Shown: piece after piece, positions 38,201 through 46,176 of the stretch
Position numbering within the stretch: the stretch's first letter is position 1
Layout of the letters: each line of letters begins with the position of its first letter
From: Rhodobacterales bacterium
Lineage (GTDB): Bacteria; Pseudomonadota; Alphaproteobacteria; Rhodobacterales; Rhodobacteraceae
Reading direction: 5' to 3'
Assembly: GCA_003249215.1 (NCBI GenBank)
Contig: QKJR01000012.1
Span: 19,255 to 83,254 of the forward strand
Length of the DNA stretch: 64,000 bases
Program-made: the position numbers and the translations under genes
The notes under the pieces: model-generated
What the model was told of the DNA's origin: nothing
What the model saw: only the letters and a program-made list of their open reading frames with translations
The model's database searches: none

Positions 38201-39613
38201 TCAGCGGGTGCCGCCGGCGGCTGCGGCGCTGAGGGTGATGAAATCGGCCGCGCGCTGCCACTCGGCGGCGGCGAGGCCCTGCTGGGCGGAGAGGTAGCTC
38301 CGTTCGGCGTCGAGAACAGTGGTAAAGTCGCCTTCGCCATAACCGAAATTGGTGCGCGACAGCTCGACTGCCTCGGCACTGGTCGTCACGAGGCGTGTTT
38401 GCGCAGAAATCAGGCGCCCGTCGCGGTTGTAGGCCGCCAGCGCGCTCTCGATTTCCTCGATCGCGCCCAGAACGGCGGCCTCCCAAGCGAGCTTGGCCTG
38501 AACCGCGCGGGCCTCGGCCCCCTTCAGGTTCGCGGTATTGGCGCCCCCCGAGAAGATCGGCAGGTCGATCGCGGGGCCCAGCGCCCAATAGGTGATCGAA
38601 CCGGCCTTGCGGATGTCGGTGGGCGTGATCGAGCCCGACAGCGCGATCGCGGGATAGAAGGCGGCCTTGGCCACCCCGATATCGTAGACCGCCGCGGCAT
38701 AGGCGCGTTCGGCGGCCCGAACGTCGGGGCGCGCGGCCAGCACCTGCGCGGGCACGCCGACGCTCGCCTTGAACCGGGGCCGGGGTTGTGGGGCGCCGCG
38801 TTGCAGGCGCGGCCGCAGGCTCGCGCCCGGTTGCGCGGTCAGGTTGGCGATCTGCGCCAGCGCCTGATCGAAGGCGGTCTCGAAGCCCGGCAGTTGCGCC
38901 TCGCCTTCGGCCACCAGTTGTTCGGCCTGGATCTGATCGAGCCGCGAGGCATCGCCCGCCTCGACCTGCGAGCGGGTGATCTCGAGGCTGCGCTTGCGGC
39001 TCTCGATCGAGCGTTTGGTGAGCGCGATGCTCTCCTGATTGTAGCGCAGCGCGACATAGGCCTGGGCGATCGCGCTTTCCATCACGAGCCGCGCGACATC
39101 GGCCGAGAGATAGGCGGCGTCGAGGCGGGCCGCGGCGGCCTTGCGGCGGTTGCGGGTCGCGTCGAAGAGATCGAGCGCCCAGCCGACGGAGAGACCGGCC
39201 GAGCTCGTTTCCCCGGTTCCGGTGCCCTGGGTATCGCCGCGCGTGGCCGCGGCCGAGCCCGAAACCTGCGGCAGATCCGCGGCCCCGGCCGCCATGGCCC
39301 CGGCGCGGGCCTCCTCGATCGCGGCAACGGCCTGCCGGACGTCGAGGTTGCGCGCCTGCCCCGCCGCGATCAGCGCATCGAGTTCCGAATCGTAGAACGA
39401 GGTCCACCAGGCGCGCGCCGCCGGATCGCCGCTGCGCGCGGGCGCGTCGCCGTCGAAGCGATCCGTGACCGGCGTCACCGGCGGCTCATAGGCGACCTGC
39501 GTGCATCCCGCGAGCGCAAGCGCCGAGGCCGCGCCTCCAAGGAAGGCGCGACGCGACGGCGCCGGAACCGGGGCCAGCACCGGCCCCCGGGTCGCGATCA
39601 GTTTCCAGACCAT
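38201..39613 (-). CDS. RND efflux outer-membrane lipoprotein, NodT/OprM type
   Basis: A 470-aa outer-membrane factor. A lipobox LALAGC near residue 37 predicts a lipid-anchored mature protein. Two repeated helical/strand halves with LSVGWALDLFDATRNRRKAA and PAIDLPIFSGGANTANLKGA are typical of the NodT family. The n-region before the signal is longer than usual (about 20 residues, including SRRAFLGG, which resembles a weak Tat signal). First gene of the operon, 235 bp from the divergent TetR gene. Confidence 0.92.
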   Translation of the reverse strand: MVWKLIATRGPVLAPVPAPSRRAFLGGAASALALAGCTQVAYEPPVTPVTDRFDGDAPARSGDPAARAWWTSFYDSELDALIAAGQARNLDVRQAVAAIEEARAGAMAAGAADLPQVSGSAAATRGDTQGTGTGETSSAGLSVGWALDLFDATRNRRKAAAARLDAAYLSADVARLVMESAIAQAYVALRYNQESIALTKRSIESRKRSLEITRSQVEAGDASRLDQIQAEQLVAEGEAQLPGFETAFDQALAQIANLTAQPGASLRPRLQRGAPQPRPRFKASVGVPAQVLAARPDVRAAERAYAAAVYDIGVAKAAFYPAIALSGSITPTDIRKAGSITYWALGPAIDLPIFSGGANTANLKGAEARAVQAKLAWEAAVLGAIEEIESALAAYNRDGRLISAQTRLVTTSAEAVELSRTNFGYGEGDFTTVLDAERSYLSAQQGLAAAEWQRAADFITLSAAAAGGTR

Positions 39614-39683
39614 ATATCTTTCCTGTTTCCGGGCCGCCCCGCCCTTTCCCGGCTGTGACGGCGTCCTGCTGCTCGATCTGGCG

Positions 39684-39713
39684 ATTTACATACATTCACG
39701 CATGGATGTAAAT
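39684..39713. promoter_or_regulatory. Palindromic operator of the efflux-pump TetR regulator
   Basis: ATTTACAT (39684-39691) and ATGTAAAT (39706-39713) are perfect 8-bp inverted arms with a 14-bp spacer. Bases inside (ACATTCACGCATGGATGT) are also partly symmetric. The site lies between the divergent RND operon and the tetR gene and resembles the TACATACATT-type operators of AcrR/TtgR regulators. It is probably bound by the adjacent TetR protein to repress the pump and itself. Confidence 0.75.
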
Positions 39714-39848
39714 GAGCTATTCTTGCACAAAGCCCGCTTGACCTGAATGCCGCAAAAAGAGAGGAACGCCTGTGTCCTGTGGAACAGAACCAGTCCGCGC
39801 CCCGGTCCCGGGGCTGCACTGCCGGACCCGCAGACACCAGGGGGGAGC

Positions 39849-40463
39849 ATGAGACGCAGCAAGGCCGACGCCGAACAGACCCGGCAGAAGATCCTCGAGG
39901 CCGCCGAGCGTCTGTTCAGCGAACAGGGGATCGCGCGCAGCACGCTCGAACAGATCGCGCGCGCAGCGGGCGTGACGCGGGGCGCGTTCTACTGGCATTT
40001 CCGCGACAAGACCGCGGTGCTGAGCGCGCTCTACGAGCGCACCGCGGCCCCGCAGCTCGCGCTGATCCGGGCCGCCTCGGAACAGGAAAACCTCGACGAT
40101 CCGCTCGCCTTTCTCGAAACCACGGGCCGGGATTTTCTCGCGCTCTTCGCCGCCGACAAAAGCCAGCAGCGCATGCATCTGATCATGACGAATGCCGCAC
40201 TCTCCGAGGAGACGGGTGCCTGGCTGGCCGAGCTGAACGCGGAACTGTGGCGCGTCTTCCTGCGCCTCGTCGGCCGTGCAGGCGAGGCGGGTCTGCTCAC
40301 CGACGCGCTGAGCGTCGAAGAGGTGGCCGTCTCGCTCATGGTGATGTTCAACGGCCTGCTGAACGAATGGCTGCGCAGCGACAAGGGGTTCGATCTCGCC
40401 GGTCTCGGTGCGAAACTGCTGCACCACCATATCGCTTCGCTGCGCCGGGTCCCGGGGGGCTGA
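39849..40463 (+). CDS. TetR-family repressor of the RND efflux pump (AcrR/TtgR-like)
   Basis: A 204-aa repressor. The N-terminal helix-turn-helix is seen as STLEQIARAAGVTRGAFYWHF (in key blocks STLEQIA, AAGVTRGAFYWHF), with QTRQKILEAAERLFSEQG before it, exactly the AcrR pattern. The C-terminal part should bind pump substrates. It is divergent from the pump genes across the palindromic operator. ATG 39849 is preceded by GGGGGAG and starts directly at the conserved region; an earlier in-frame start would cross the operator-side leader. Confidence 0.92.
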   Translation: MRRSKADAEQTRQKILEAAERLFSEQGIARSTLEQIARAAGVTRGAFYWHFRDKTAVLSALYERTAAPQLALIRAASEQENLDDPLAFLETTGRDFLALFAADKSQQRMHLIMTNAALSEETGAWLAELNAELWRVFLRLVGRAGEAGLLTDALSVEEVAVSLMVMFNGLLNEWLRSDKGFDLAGLGAKLLHHHIASLRRVPGG

Positions 40464-40522
40464 GGCCCCGATGAGAGGGCGGCATCCGAACCGGTCACCG
40501 CCCCCGAGGATCAGCCCGAAGA

Positions 40523-40690
40523 TCAGAACATCATCTGCATCGCCAGACAGAGCGTCCGCCCCGGCTCGTTCACGCGCGAGACGGTCGCGTCGATCCGATC
40601 CTGACCGGTGGCCCAGTTCACCCGCGCCCCCGCGCTCCACAGCGCCTCGATCCAGGTCGCGCTCAGGCGCGTGAGGATCAGGGTGGTCAT
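40523..40690 (-). CDS. Small protein of unknown function (55 aa)
   Basis: A 55-aa frame with ATG at 40690 preceded by AGAGGA. It begins MTTLILTRLSATWIEALWSA and ends in CLAMQMMF. It has no clear membrane segment or known motif. It stands alone between tetR and the Lrp gene, with 177 bp upstream in which nothing was recognised. A real gene is suggested by the ribosome site and amphipathic composition, but not proven. Confidence 0.4.
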   Translation of the reverse strand: MTTLILTRLSATWIEALWSAGARVNWATGQDRIDATVSRVNEPGRTLCLAMQMMF

Positions 40691-40867
40691 GAGGTATCCT
40701 CTGAACAGGTCTTGCAGGCGCGCCGGAGCGCGCAGCCCATCGCCGGGGCCGGCCGTATCGGGCCGCACCGCTCGGTCGGATCGTTCGATTCAGAGAAAGC
40801 CGGGCGGTCCGCGGATCGCGCGGCTGTCGTCATGCGCGCGATCCGCAGCGTGGGGTAGCGGTCGCGC

Positions 40868-41341
40868 CTATCGGCTGGCGGTGTCGACCGGATAGGCGGT
40901 GGTGAACTTGATCCGTTCGAGCGCCATATGCGAGGTGAACTTGCGGATCGGCACCGCTTCGGTGAGCCGCGTATAAAGCCGGTCGAAACAGGCCATGTCG
41001 GGCACCGCGATCCGCAGCAGGTAATCGAGCTGCCCCGCCACGCGCCAGACCTCCATCACCTCGGGCATCGCCTCGATCGCGGCACAGAAGCGCGCGCGCC
41101 AGTCGGCGCCATGATCGGGCGCCTCGAGCAAGACGAAGACCGAGAGCCCGACCCCGAGCGCCGCCGGATCGGCCAGCGCCACGCGCCGCTCGATCACGCC
41201 CGCAGCCTCGAGCTTCTGGATGCGTTTCCAGCAGGGCGTCTGCGACAGACCCACCCGCTCGGCGATCTGCGCCACCGGCAGCGTGGCGTCGCGCATCAGC
41301 TCCGCCATGATCTTGCGGTCGATCTGATCGAGGCCGGACAT
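40868..41341 (-). CDS. Lrp/AsnC-family transcriptional regulator
   Basis: A 157-aa regulator with the family opening LDQIDRKIMAELMRDAT, a helix-turn-helix in VAQIAERVGLSQTPCWKRIQKLE (key block RVGLSQTPCW), and a C-terminal RAM/ligand domain with VAGQLDYLLRIAVPD. Its target genes are not evident; it is divergent from the Rrf2 gene across 148 bp. Confidence 0.92.
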   Translation of the reverse strand: MSGLDQIDRKIMAELMRDATLPVAQIAERVGLSQTPCWKRIQKLEAAGVIERRVALADPAALGVGLSVFVLLEAPDHGADWRARFCAAIEAMPEVMEVWRVAGQLDYLLRIAVPDMACFDRLYTRLTEAVPIRKFTSHMALERIKFTTAYPVDTASR

Positions 41342-41408
41342 CGCTCTCTCCCTCTCGCTCGTGGTGTCGGGGGCAGCCTGCCACGATTCTTACAAATGTC
41401 CATCGCTA

Positions 41409-41420
41409 TTGTCGTGATTT
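41409..41420 (+). promoter_or_regulatory. Motif TTGTCGTGATTT upstream of the Rrf2 gene
   Basis: This 12-mer lies 69 bp before the Rrf2 start and recurs exactly, in the opposite direction, before the sulfate operon (42028-42039). Likely a regulator-binding element, perhaps for the Rrf2 protein itself (autoregulation). Role is inferred. Confidence 0.5.
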
Positions 41421-41489
41421 ATCGGTCTCGACCGCAATCTCGACCAGATCGACGTTGATTTGTGCATTCCCCCTCCGTAATGCTGGGCC

Positions 41490-41942
41490 ATGATCACGCA
41501 GAAGATGAAATATGCGCTCAAGGCGCTGCTGGTTCTGGCCGACGAGGCCGGGCTCGAAGCGCCGAAACCGCTGACGATCGAAGAGATCGCCACGCGTTCG
41601 GATACGCCGAAGCGGTTTCTCGAACATATCCTGCTCGACCTGCGCAAGGCCGGCGTGGTCAGCTCGGTGCGCGGGCGCTCGGGGGGCTACAGCCTGCTCA
41701 AGCCCCCGCGCGAGGTCTCGATCTCGGATCTGCTGCGCCGGATCGACGGGCCGATCGCCCCCCTGCCCTGTCTGTCGCGCAGCGCCTATCAACGCTGCGA
41801 GGATTGCGACAACGAGGAGACCTGCCGCATCCGCAAGGTCTTCGCCGAGGTGTTCTGGTCCTATCTGGTGCTGATCGACTCACTCACGCTCGAGGATATG
41901 CTGCGCGCGGGCGGCATCGGCGCGCGGATGCTGGACGTCTGA
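41490..41942 (+). CDS. Rrf2-family regulator with four cysteines, probable sulfur regulator
   Basis: A 150-aa Rrf2 protein with the winged helix near the N-terminus (TIEEIATRSDTPKRFLEHIL, then VRGRSGGYSLLKPP) and cysteines C94, C103, C106 and C112 in the region where IscR holds its Fe-S cluster, but with different spacing. It may bind an Fe-S cluster or respond through thiols. Placement upstream of the sulfate transport operon, and a shared DNA motif before both, suggests it controls sulfate or cysteine uptake. A clear terminator follows. Confidence 0.88.
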   Translation: MITQKMKYALKALLVLADEAGLEAPKPLTIEEIATRSDTPKRFLEHILLDLRKAGVVSSVRGRSGGYSLLKPPREVSISDLLRRIDGPIAPLPCLSRSAYQRCEDCDNEETCRIRKVFAEVFWSYLVLIDSLTLEDMLRAGGIGARMLDV

Positions 41943-41968
41943 AAACAACAAAAAATCAATGTATTGAA

Positions 41969-41989
41969 CCCCGCTTCGGCGGGGTTTTC
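41969..41989 (+). terminator. Rho-independent terminator of the Rrf2 gene
   Basis: Stem ACCCCGC / GCGGGGT closed by a TTCG tetraloop and followed by TTTTC, 27 bp after the Rrf2 stop. It separates this gene from the sulfate operon, which must have its own promoter. Confidence 0.92.
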
Positions 41990-42027
41990 GTTGATGGCCC
42001 GTCGCCGGGGCGGAGAATGAATTTCCA

Positions 42028-42073
42028 AAATCACGACAAAGAAAGCCGAGATTATTCCCTTGATAATCACGAC
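42028..42073 (-). promoter_or_regulatory. Control region of sulfate operon: repeated TCGTGATT motifs and inverted repeat
   Basis: AAATCACGACAA at 42028-42039 is the exact reverse complement of the 12-mer found before the Rrf2 gene; a third copy of its core (AATCACGAC) is at 42065-42073. An inverted repeat GATTAT / ATAATC (42050-42055 and 42063-42068) overlaps the third copy. The region lies just before the first small frame of the sulfate operon and is AT-rich, fitting a regulated promoter. Confidence 0.5.
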
Positions 42074-42121
42074 TGATTCGATGGAGATTTAGACATCGAA
42101 ACCGTCATTGCCAGGGAGGAG

Positions 42122-42283
42122 ATGCCCATGATGCCGCCCGTCACCCCGCCCGCCCTGCAGGCCGTGCCGCAGATCACCGGTCCCGCTCTTGCCCGTCTCG
42201 GGCGGCCCGCGCCCAAGGCGATGACCTGCGCACCGCGCCCGTTCGGGCACCGCGTCCCGCGCCGTTTTCCGGGGGTGCTCTGA
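42122..42283 (+). CDS. Small leader-like frame before the sulfate operon (53 aa)
   Basis: A 53-aa proline- and arginine-rich frame with a very strong Shine-Dalgarno (AGGGAGGAG directly upstream). It reads MPMMPPVTPPALQAVPQ, has one cysteine (KAMTCAPRP) and ends RRFPGVL. Its stop overlaps the ATG of the next small frame (TGATG). I do not recognise a family. It may be a regulatory leader peptide for sulfate or cysteine control, or a small protein. In-frame ATGs at 42128 and 42131 are also possible. Confidence 0.5.
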   Translation: MPMMPPVTPPALQAVPQITGPALARLGRPAPKAMTCAPRPFGHRVPRRFPGVL

Positions 42284-42471
42284 TGGCCGCGCCCCTGCAT
42301 GCCGTGTCGCTGATCAATGCCCGCACCGGCCGCCCGCATCGGGTCGGCGGTGCGGTGCTGATCCTCTTCACCCGCAACCCGGTCGAGGCGGCGCAGGATC
42401 TGATGCGCAACCGCGACCCCGACGACTGGCGTGTCGAGGCGCGCGCCTTCTCGCTCCGAACTCCGATTTGA
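42283..42471 (+). CDS. Small protein before the sulfate-binding protein gene (62 aa)
   Basis: A 62-aa frame starting within the stop of the preceding small frame. It has a basic first half (LINARTGRPHRVGG), a short hydrophobic patch (GAVLILFT) and an acidic/basic tail (RNRDPDDWRVEARAF). Family unknown. sbp begins 12 bp later with its own AAAGGA, so the two small frames and the sulfate genes look like one transcript. Confidence 0.5.
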   Translation: MAAPLHAVSLINARTGRPHRVGGAVLILFTRNPVEAAQDLMRNRDPDDWRVEARAFSLRTPI

Positions 42472-42483
42472 AAGGACCAGCCG

Positions 42484-43602
42484 ATGCTGACCACGATCCG
42501 ACTCTCGAACCATATCTCGGCGCAGGGGCACCTGACCCGAACCCATGCCGACGGCCGCGTCACCATCTCCGACGGCGCGCAACGCCTGACCGGCTGGCCG
42601 ATCGCGCGGCTGGTGCGCACGACGGCGCTCGCGCTGGCGCTCGGGCTTGCCGCACTCGGCGGTGGTGCGCCACAGGCCCGGGCCGAAACGCTGCTCAATG
42701 TGAGCTACGACCCCACGCGCGAGCTCTATCGTGAGGTGAACGCGGCCTTTGCGGGTTGGTGGACGGCGCAGGGCCATCCGCCCGCGCAGATCGAGACCTC
42801 GCATAGCGGCTCGGGCGCGCAGGCCCGCTCGGTGATCGAGGGCCTCAATGCGCAGGTGGTGACGCTCGCGCTCGCCTCGGACATCGACAAGATCGCCACG
42901 GCCGGCAAGCTGCCCGCCGACTGGCAGTCGAAGCTGCCGCACAATGCCTCGCCCTATACGTCGACGATCGTCTTCCTCGTGCGCGCGGGCAACCCCAAGG
43001 GCATCGCCGACTGGGGCGATCTGGTGGGGGACGGGGTCGAGGTGATCACCCCGAACCCCAAGACGAGCGGCGGGGCGCGCTGGAACTATCTGGCCGCCTG
43101 GGCCTGGGCCGAGAAGAACGGTCAGGACCCCAAGGCCTTCCTGCACGATCTCTTTGCGCATGTGCCGGTGCTCGACACCGGGGCGCGCGGCGCGACCACG
43201 ACCTTTGCGCAACGTGGGATCGGCGACGTGCTCCTCGCCTGGGAGAACGAGGCCTATCTGGCGCTGGCCGAGCTGGGCGAAGATCAGTTCGACATCGTCG
43301 TGCCCTCGGTCTCGATGCTGGCCGAGCCGCCCGTCGCACTGGTCGAGGGCAACATCGGCTCGGAGGATCAACGCGCGCTGGCCGAGGCCTATCTGAACTT
43401 CCTTTACACGCCCGAGGCGCAGGCGCTGGCCTTCAAGCATTACTACCGCGCCTGGGATGCCTCGGCGGCCGATCCCGCCGATGTGGCGCGGTTCCCGAAA
43501 CTCGATCTGGTGGACATCGCCCATTTCGGCGGTTGGGCCAAGGCGCAGCCCGAGCATTTCGGCGACGGCGGCCTCTTCGATCAGATTTACACGGCGAAGT
43601 GA
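42484..43602 (+). CDS. sbp: Sulfate ABC transporter periplasmic binding protein
   Basis: A 372-aa sulfate/thiosulfate-binding protein (Sbp/CysP family). The mature part opens with LLNVSYDPTRELYREVNAAF and has SHSGSGAQARSVIEGLNAQVV, FLVRAGNPKGI and NPKTSGGARWNYLAAW, all typical. The ATG at 42484 has a good AAAGGA, but it places about 43 extra residues before the hydrophobic signal segment (TTALALALGLAALG, cleavage after QARA). A GTG at 42613 would give a standard signal peptide but lacks a ribosome site. First protein of the cysTWA unit. Confidence 0.92.
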   Translation: MLTTIRLSNHISAQGHLTRTHADGRVTISDGAQRLTGWPIARLVRTTALALALGLAALGGGAPQARAETLLNVSYDPTRELYREVNAAFAGWWTAQGHPPAQIETSHSGSGAQARSVIEGLNAQVVTLALASDIDKIATAGKLPADWQSKLPHNASPYTSTIVFLVRAGNPKGIADWGDLVGDGVEVITPNPKTSGGARWNYLAAWAWAEKNGQDPKAFLHDLFAHVPVLDTGARGATTTFAQRGIGDVLLAWENEAYLALAELGEDQFDIVVPSVSMLAEPPVALVEGNIGSEDQRALAEAYLNFLYTPEAQALAFKHYYRAWDASAADPADVARFPKLDLVDIAHFGGWAKAQPEHFGDGGLFDQIYTAK

Positions 43603-43606
43603 GGGA

Positions 43607-44446
43607 ATGATGGCGCGGCCGCTGATCCAATCCTCGCCGATGCCGGGGCTCGGGCTGAGCTTCGGGATCACCCTCGCAATGCTCTCGGTCATCGTGCTCG
43701 CGCCGATCGGCGCGCTGGTGGCGCAAGGCGCCACGCTCGGGCCCGAGGGGCTCTGGGCGGCGATCGACCGCCCGCGCGTCTGGGCGGCGCTCTGGCTCTC
43801 GTTCCGGCTTGCGGCGCTGGCGGCGGGGTGCAACCTCGTGCTCGGCACGGCGCTGGCCTGGGTGCTGGCGCGTTACGATTTCCCGGGGCGGCGGCTGGTC
43901 GATGCGGCGGTCGATCTGCCCTTCGCACTGCCGACCGCGGTCGCGGGGATCGCGCTCACCGCGCTTTATGCGCCGAACGGCGTGCTGGGCGGCCTTGCGC
44001 GCGAGATCGGCTGGAAGATCGCCTATACCGAATGGGGGATCTTCCTCGCGCTGCTGTTCGTCGGCCTGCCCTTCGTCGCGCGCTCGGTCCAGCCGGTGAT
44101 CCACGAGATCGACCGCGAGGTCGAAGAGGCCTCCGCCACCCTCGGCGCGACCCGTCTGACCACACTGACCCGGGTGATCTGGCCGATGCTGATGCCCGCC
44201 GCGCTGACCGGCTTTGCGCTCGCTCTGGCGCGGGCGGTGGGCGAATACGGTTCGGTGATCTTCATCGCCGGGAACATCCCGATGCGCACCGAGATCGCCC
44301 CCCTGCTGATCGTGATCGAGCTCGAGGAGTTCGACTACGACGGCGCGGCGGCGATCGGACTGGCGATGCTGACGATCAGCTTCGCGCTGCTCTTCGCCAT
44401 CAACCTTCTGCAAATCTGGAGCCGCCTGAGGATCGGTCATGTCTGA
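43607..44446 (+). CDS. cysT: Sulfate ABC transporter permease CysT
   Basis: A 279-aa inner-membrane permease with about six helices. The coupling loop EEASATLGATRLTTLTRVIWP and the block GEYGSVIFIAGNIPMRTEI are diagnostic of CysT/CysU. It pairs with CysW as the channel for sulfate/thiosulfate. Two consecutive ATGs (43607, 43610) are possible, with GAGGGAA before them. Ends 8 bp inside cysW. Confidence 0.94.
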   Translation: MMARPLIQSSPMPGLGLSFGITLAMLSVIVLAPIGALVAQGATLGPEGLWAAIDRPRVWAALWLSFRLAALAAGCNLVLGTALAWVLARYDFPGRRLVDAAVDLPFALPTAVAGIALTALYAPNGVLGGLAREIGWKIAYTEWGIFLALLFVGLPFVARSVQPVIHEIDREVEEASATLGATRLTTLTRVIWPMLMPAALTGFALALARAVGEYGSVIFIAGNIPMRTEIAPLLIVIELEEFDYDGAAAIGLAMLTISFALLFAINLLQIWSRLRIGHV

Positions 44447-45305
44447 CACCGCCCTGAATATCCGCCCCCATGCCGCCACGACCGAGGCGCCGCTCGCGCG
44501 CGCGCTCCTGATCGCACTGGCGATCGGCACGCTCGGGCTCTTCGTGCTCGCCCCCCTCGCCGTGGTCTTCGCCGAGGCGCTGTCCAAGGGCCTTGGCGCC
44601 GCGCTGCGCAGCCTCGCCGCCCCCGAGGCCCGCTCGGCGATCCGTCTCACCCTGCTCACCGCGGGCATCGCCGTGCCGCTCAACGCGGCCTTCGGGATCG
44701 CCGCGGCCTGGGCCATCACCAAGTTCGACTTTCGCGGCAAGGCGCTGCTGATCACGCTCATCGACCTGCCCTTCTCGGTCTCGCCGGTGGTGGCGGGGCT
44801 GTGCCTCGTGCTCCTGTTCGGGGCGAATTCGACGCTGGGCGGCTGGCTCGTGGCACAGGGGATGCCGGTGATCTTCGCCCTGCCCGGCATCGTTCTGGCC
44901 ACGCTTTTCGTCACCTTCCCCTTCGTCGCGCGCGAGCTCATTCCGGTGATGATCGAGCAGGGCCGCACCGAGGAAGAGGCCGCGCTGACGCTTGGCGCAG
45001 GCGGCTGGCGCACGTTCCTGAGCGTGACGCTGCCCAATATCCGCTGGGCGCTGCTCTATGGCGTGCTGCTCGCCAATGCCCGCGCGATGGGCGAGTTCGG
45101 CGCCGTCGCGGTCGTCTCGGGCAAGATCCGCGGCCAGACCGCCACCATGCCGATCACCATCGAGATGCTCTACAACGAATATCTCTCGGTTGCGGCCTTC
45201 TCGCTCGCCGCCCTCCTCAGTGCGCTGGCCCTCGTCACCCTGATCCTCAAGACCCTGCTCGAGCGCGCCCATTCCGGGGCGCTCGCGGCCGGTCATCGTT
45301 CCTGA
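44439..45305 (+). CDS. cysW: Sulfate ABC transporter permease CysW
   Basis: A 288-aa permease with six helices, the coupling loop EEEAALTLGAGGWRTFLSVTLP and the CysW-specific GEFGAVAVVSGKIRGQTATMP. Forms the heterodimeric channel with CysT. Overlaps cysT and is followed by cysA after 24 bp with its own GAAAGG. Confidence 0.94.
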   Translation: MSDTALNIRPHAATTEAPLARALLIALAIGTLGLFVLAPLAVVFAEALSKGLGAALRSLAAPEARSAIRLTLLTAGIAVPLNAAFGIAAAWAITKFDFRGKALLITLIDLPFSVSPVVAGLCLVLLFGANSTLGGWLVAQGMPVIFALPGIVLATLFVTFPFVARELIPVMIEQGRTEEEAALTLGAGGWRTFLSVTLPNIRWALLYGVLLANARAMGEFGAVAVVSGKIRGQTATMPITIEMLYNEYLSVAAFSLAALLSALALVTLILKTLLERAHSGALAAGHRS

Positions 45306-45329
45306 ACACCGCTCCTGAAAGGTCCACCC

Positions 45330-46049
45330 ATGCATATCGACATCGACGAAATCGCGAAGACGTTCGGCACGACCACCGCGCTGCATCCGGTCACGCTCGC
45401 CATTCCCTCGGGGGCGCTGGTGGCGCTGCTCGGCCCCTCGGGCTCGGGCAAGACGACGCTGCTGCGCATCCTCGGCGGGCTCGAATTTCCGACCTCGGGG
45501 CGCGTGCTCTTCGACGCAGAGGACACGACCGGCCTGCGCGTGCAGGAGCGGCGCGCGGGCTTCGTCTTTCAAAGCTACGCGCTCTTCCGGCATATGACGG
45601 TCTTCGACAATATCGCCTATGGGCTGCGCGCCCGGCCGCGCGCAACCCGCCCGCCCAAGGCCGAGATCGCGCGCCGCGTCACCCATCTGCTCGAGCTGAT
45701 CCAACTGCCCGAGATCGGCGCGCGCTTCCCCTCGCAGCTCTCGGGCGGGCAGCGCCAGCGCGTGGCGCTCGCGCGCGCACTGGCGATCGAGCCGCGGATG
45801 CTGCTGCTCGACGAGCCCTTCGGCGCGCTTGACGCCAAGGTCCGGCGCGAGCTGCGGCAGGGGTTGCGCGACATCCATGACGAGACCGGCCTGACCACGG
45901 TCTTTGTCACCCACGATCAGGACGAGGCGATGGAACTGGCCGATCTGGTGGTGGTGATGTCGATGGGCCGCATCGAACAGGTCGGCCGCCCGCAGGACAT
46001 CCGCACCCGCCCCGCAACCGCCTTCGTGCGCGACTTCCTCTCGGCCTGA
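45330..46049 (+). CDS. cysA: Sulfate ABC transporter ATPase CysA (short form)
   Basis: A 239-aa ATPase with Walker [11 protein letters not shown]-loop [12 protein letters not shown], signature LSGGQRQR, Walker B MLLLDEP and the H-loop FVTHDQDEA. It ends right after the nucleotide-binding domain (FVRDFLSA), lacking the ~120-residue C-terminal regulatory domain of enterobacterial CysA (about 365 aa). No frameshift or remnant of that domain was seen downstream, so the short form is probably natural. Confidence 0.93.
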   Translation: MHIDIDEIAKTFGTTTALHPVTLAIPSGALVALLGPSGSGKTTLLRILGGLEFPTSGRVLFDAEDTTGLRVQERRAGFVFQSYALFRHMTVFDNIAYGLRARPRATRPPKAEIARRVTHLLELIQLPEIGARFPSQLSGGQRQRVALARALAIEPRMLLLDEPFGALDAKVRRELRQGLRDIHDETGLTTVFVTHDQDEAMELADLVVVMSMGRIEQVGRPQDIRTRPATAFVRDFLSA

Positions 46050-46105
46050 AGCGTGGCGGCCTGACGCGGAACCGGGCGCGCCGCAGGCCACGCCCAAGGT
46101 CGAAA

Positions 46106-46120
46106 TGGACAGACAGTCCA
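46106..46120. promoter_or_regulatory. Perfect inverted repeat TGGAC-N5-GTCCA
   Basis: TGGAC and GTCCA flank AGACA, 57 bp before the ribbon-helix-helix gene start. Could be an operator, possibly for that protein. Short length keeps confidence low. Confidence 0.35.
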
Positions 46121-46176
46121 AATTCGGCTAGGAACAAACCCTTGTCGCTCATGTCTTTCTGGGAGGAGAAAGCCAC

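Noticed and set aside
46050..46100. Terminator after cysA formed by GCGTGGC and GCCACGC
   Set aside because: The arms can pair but the loop is long and no T-run follows.
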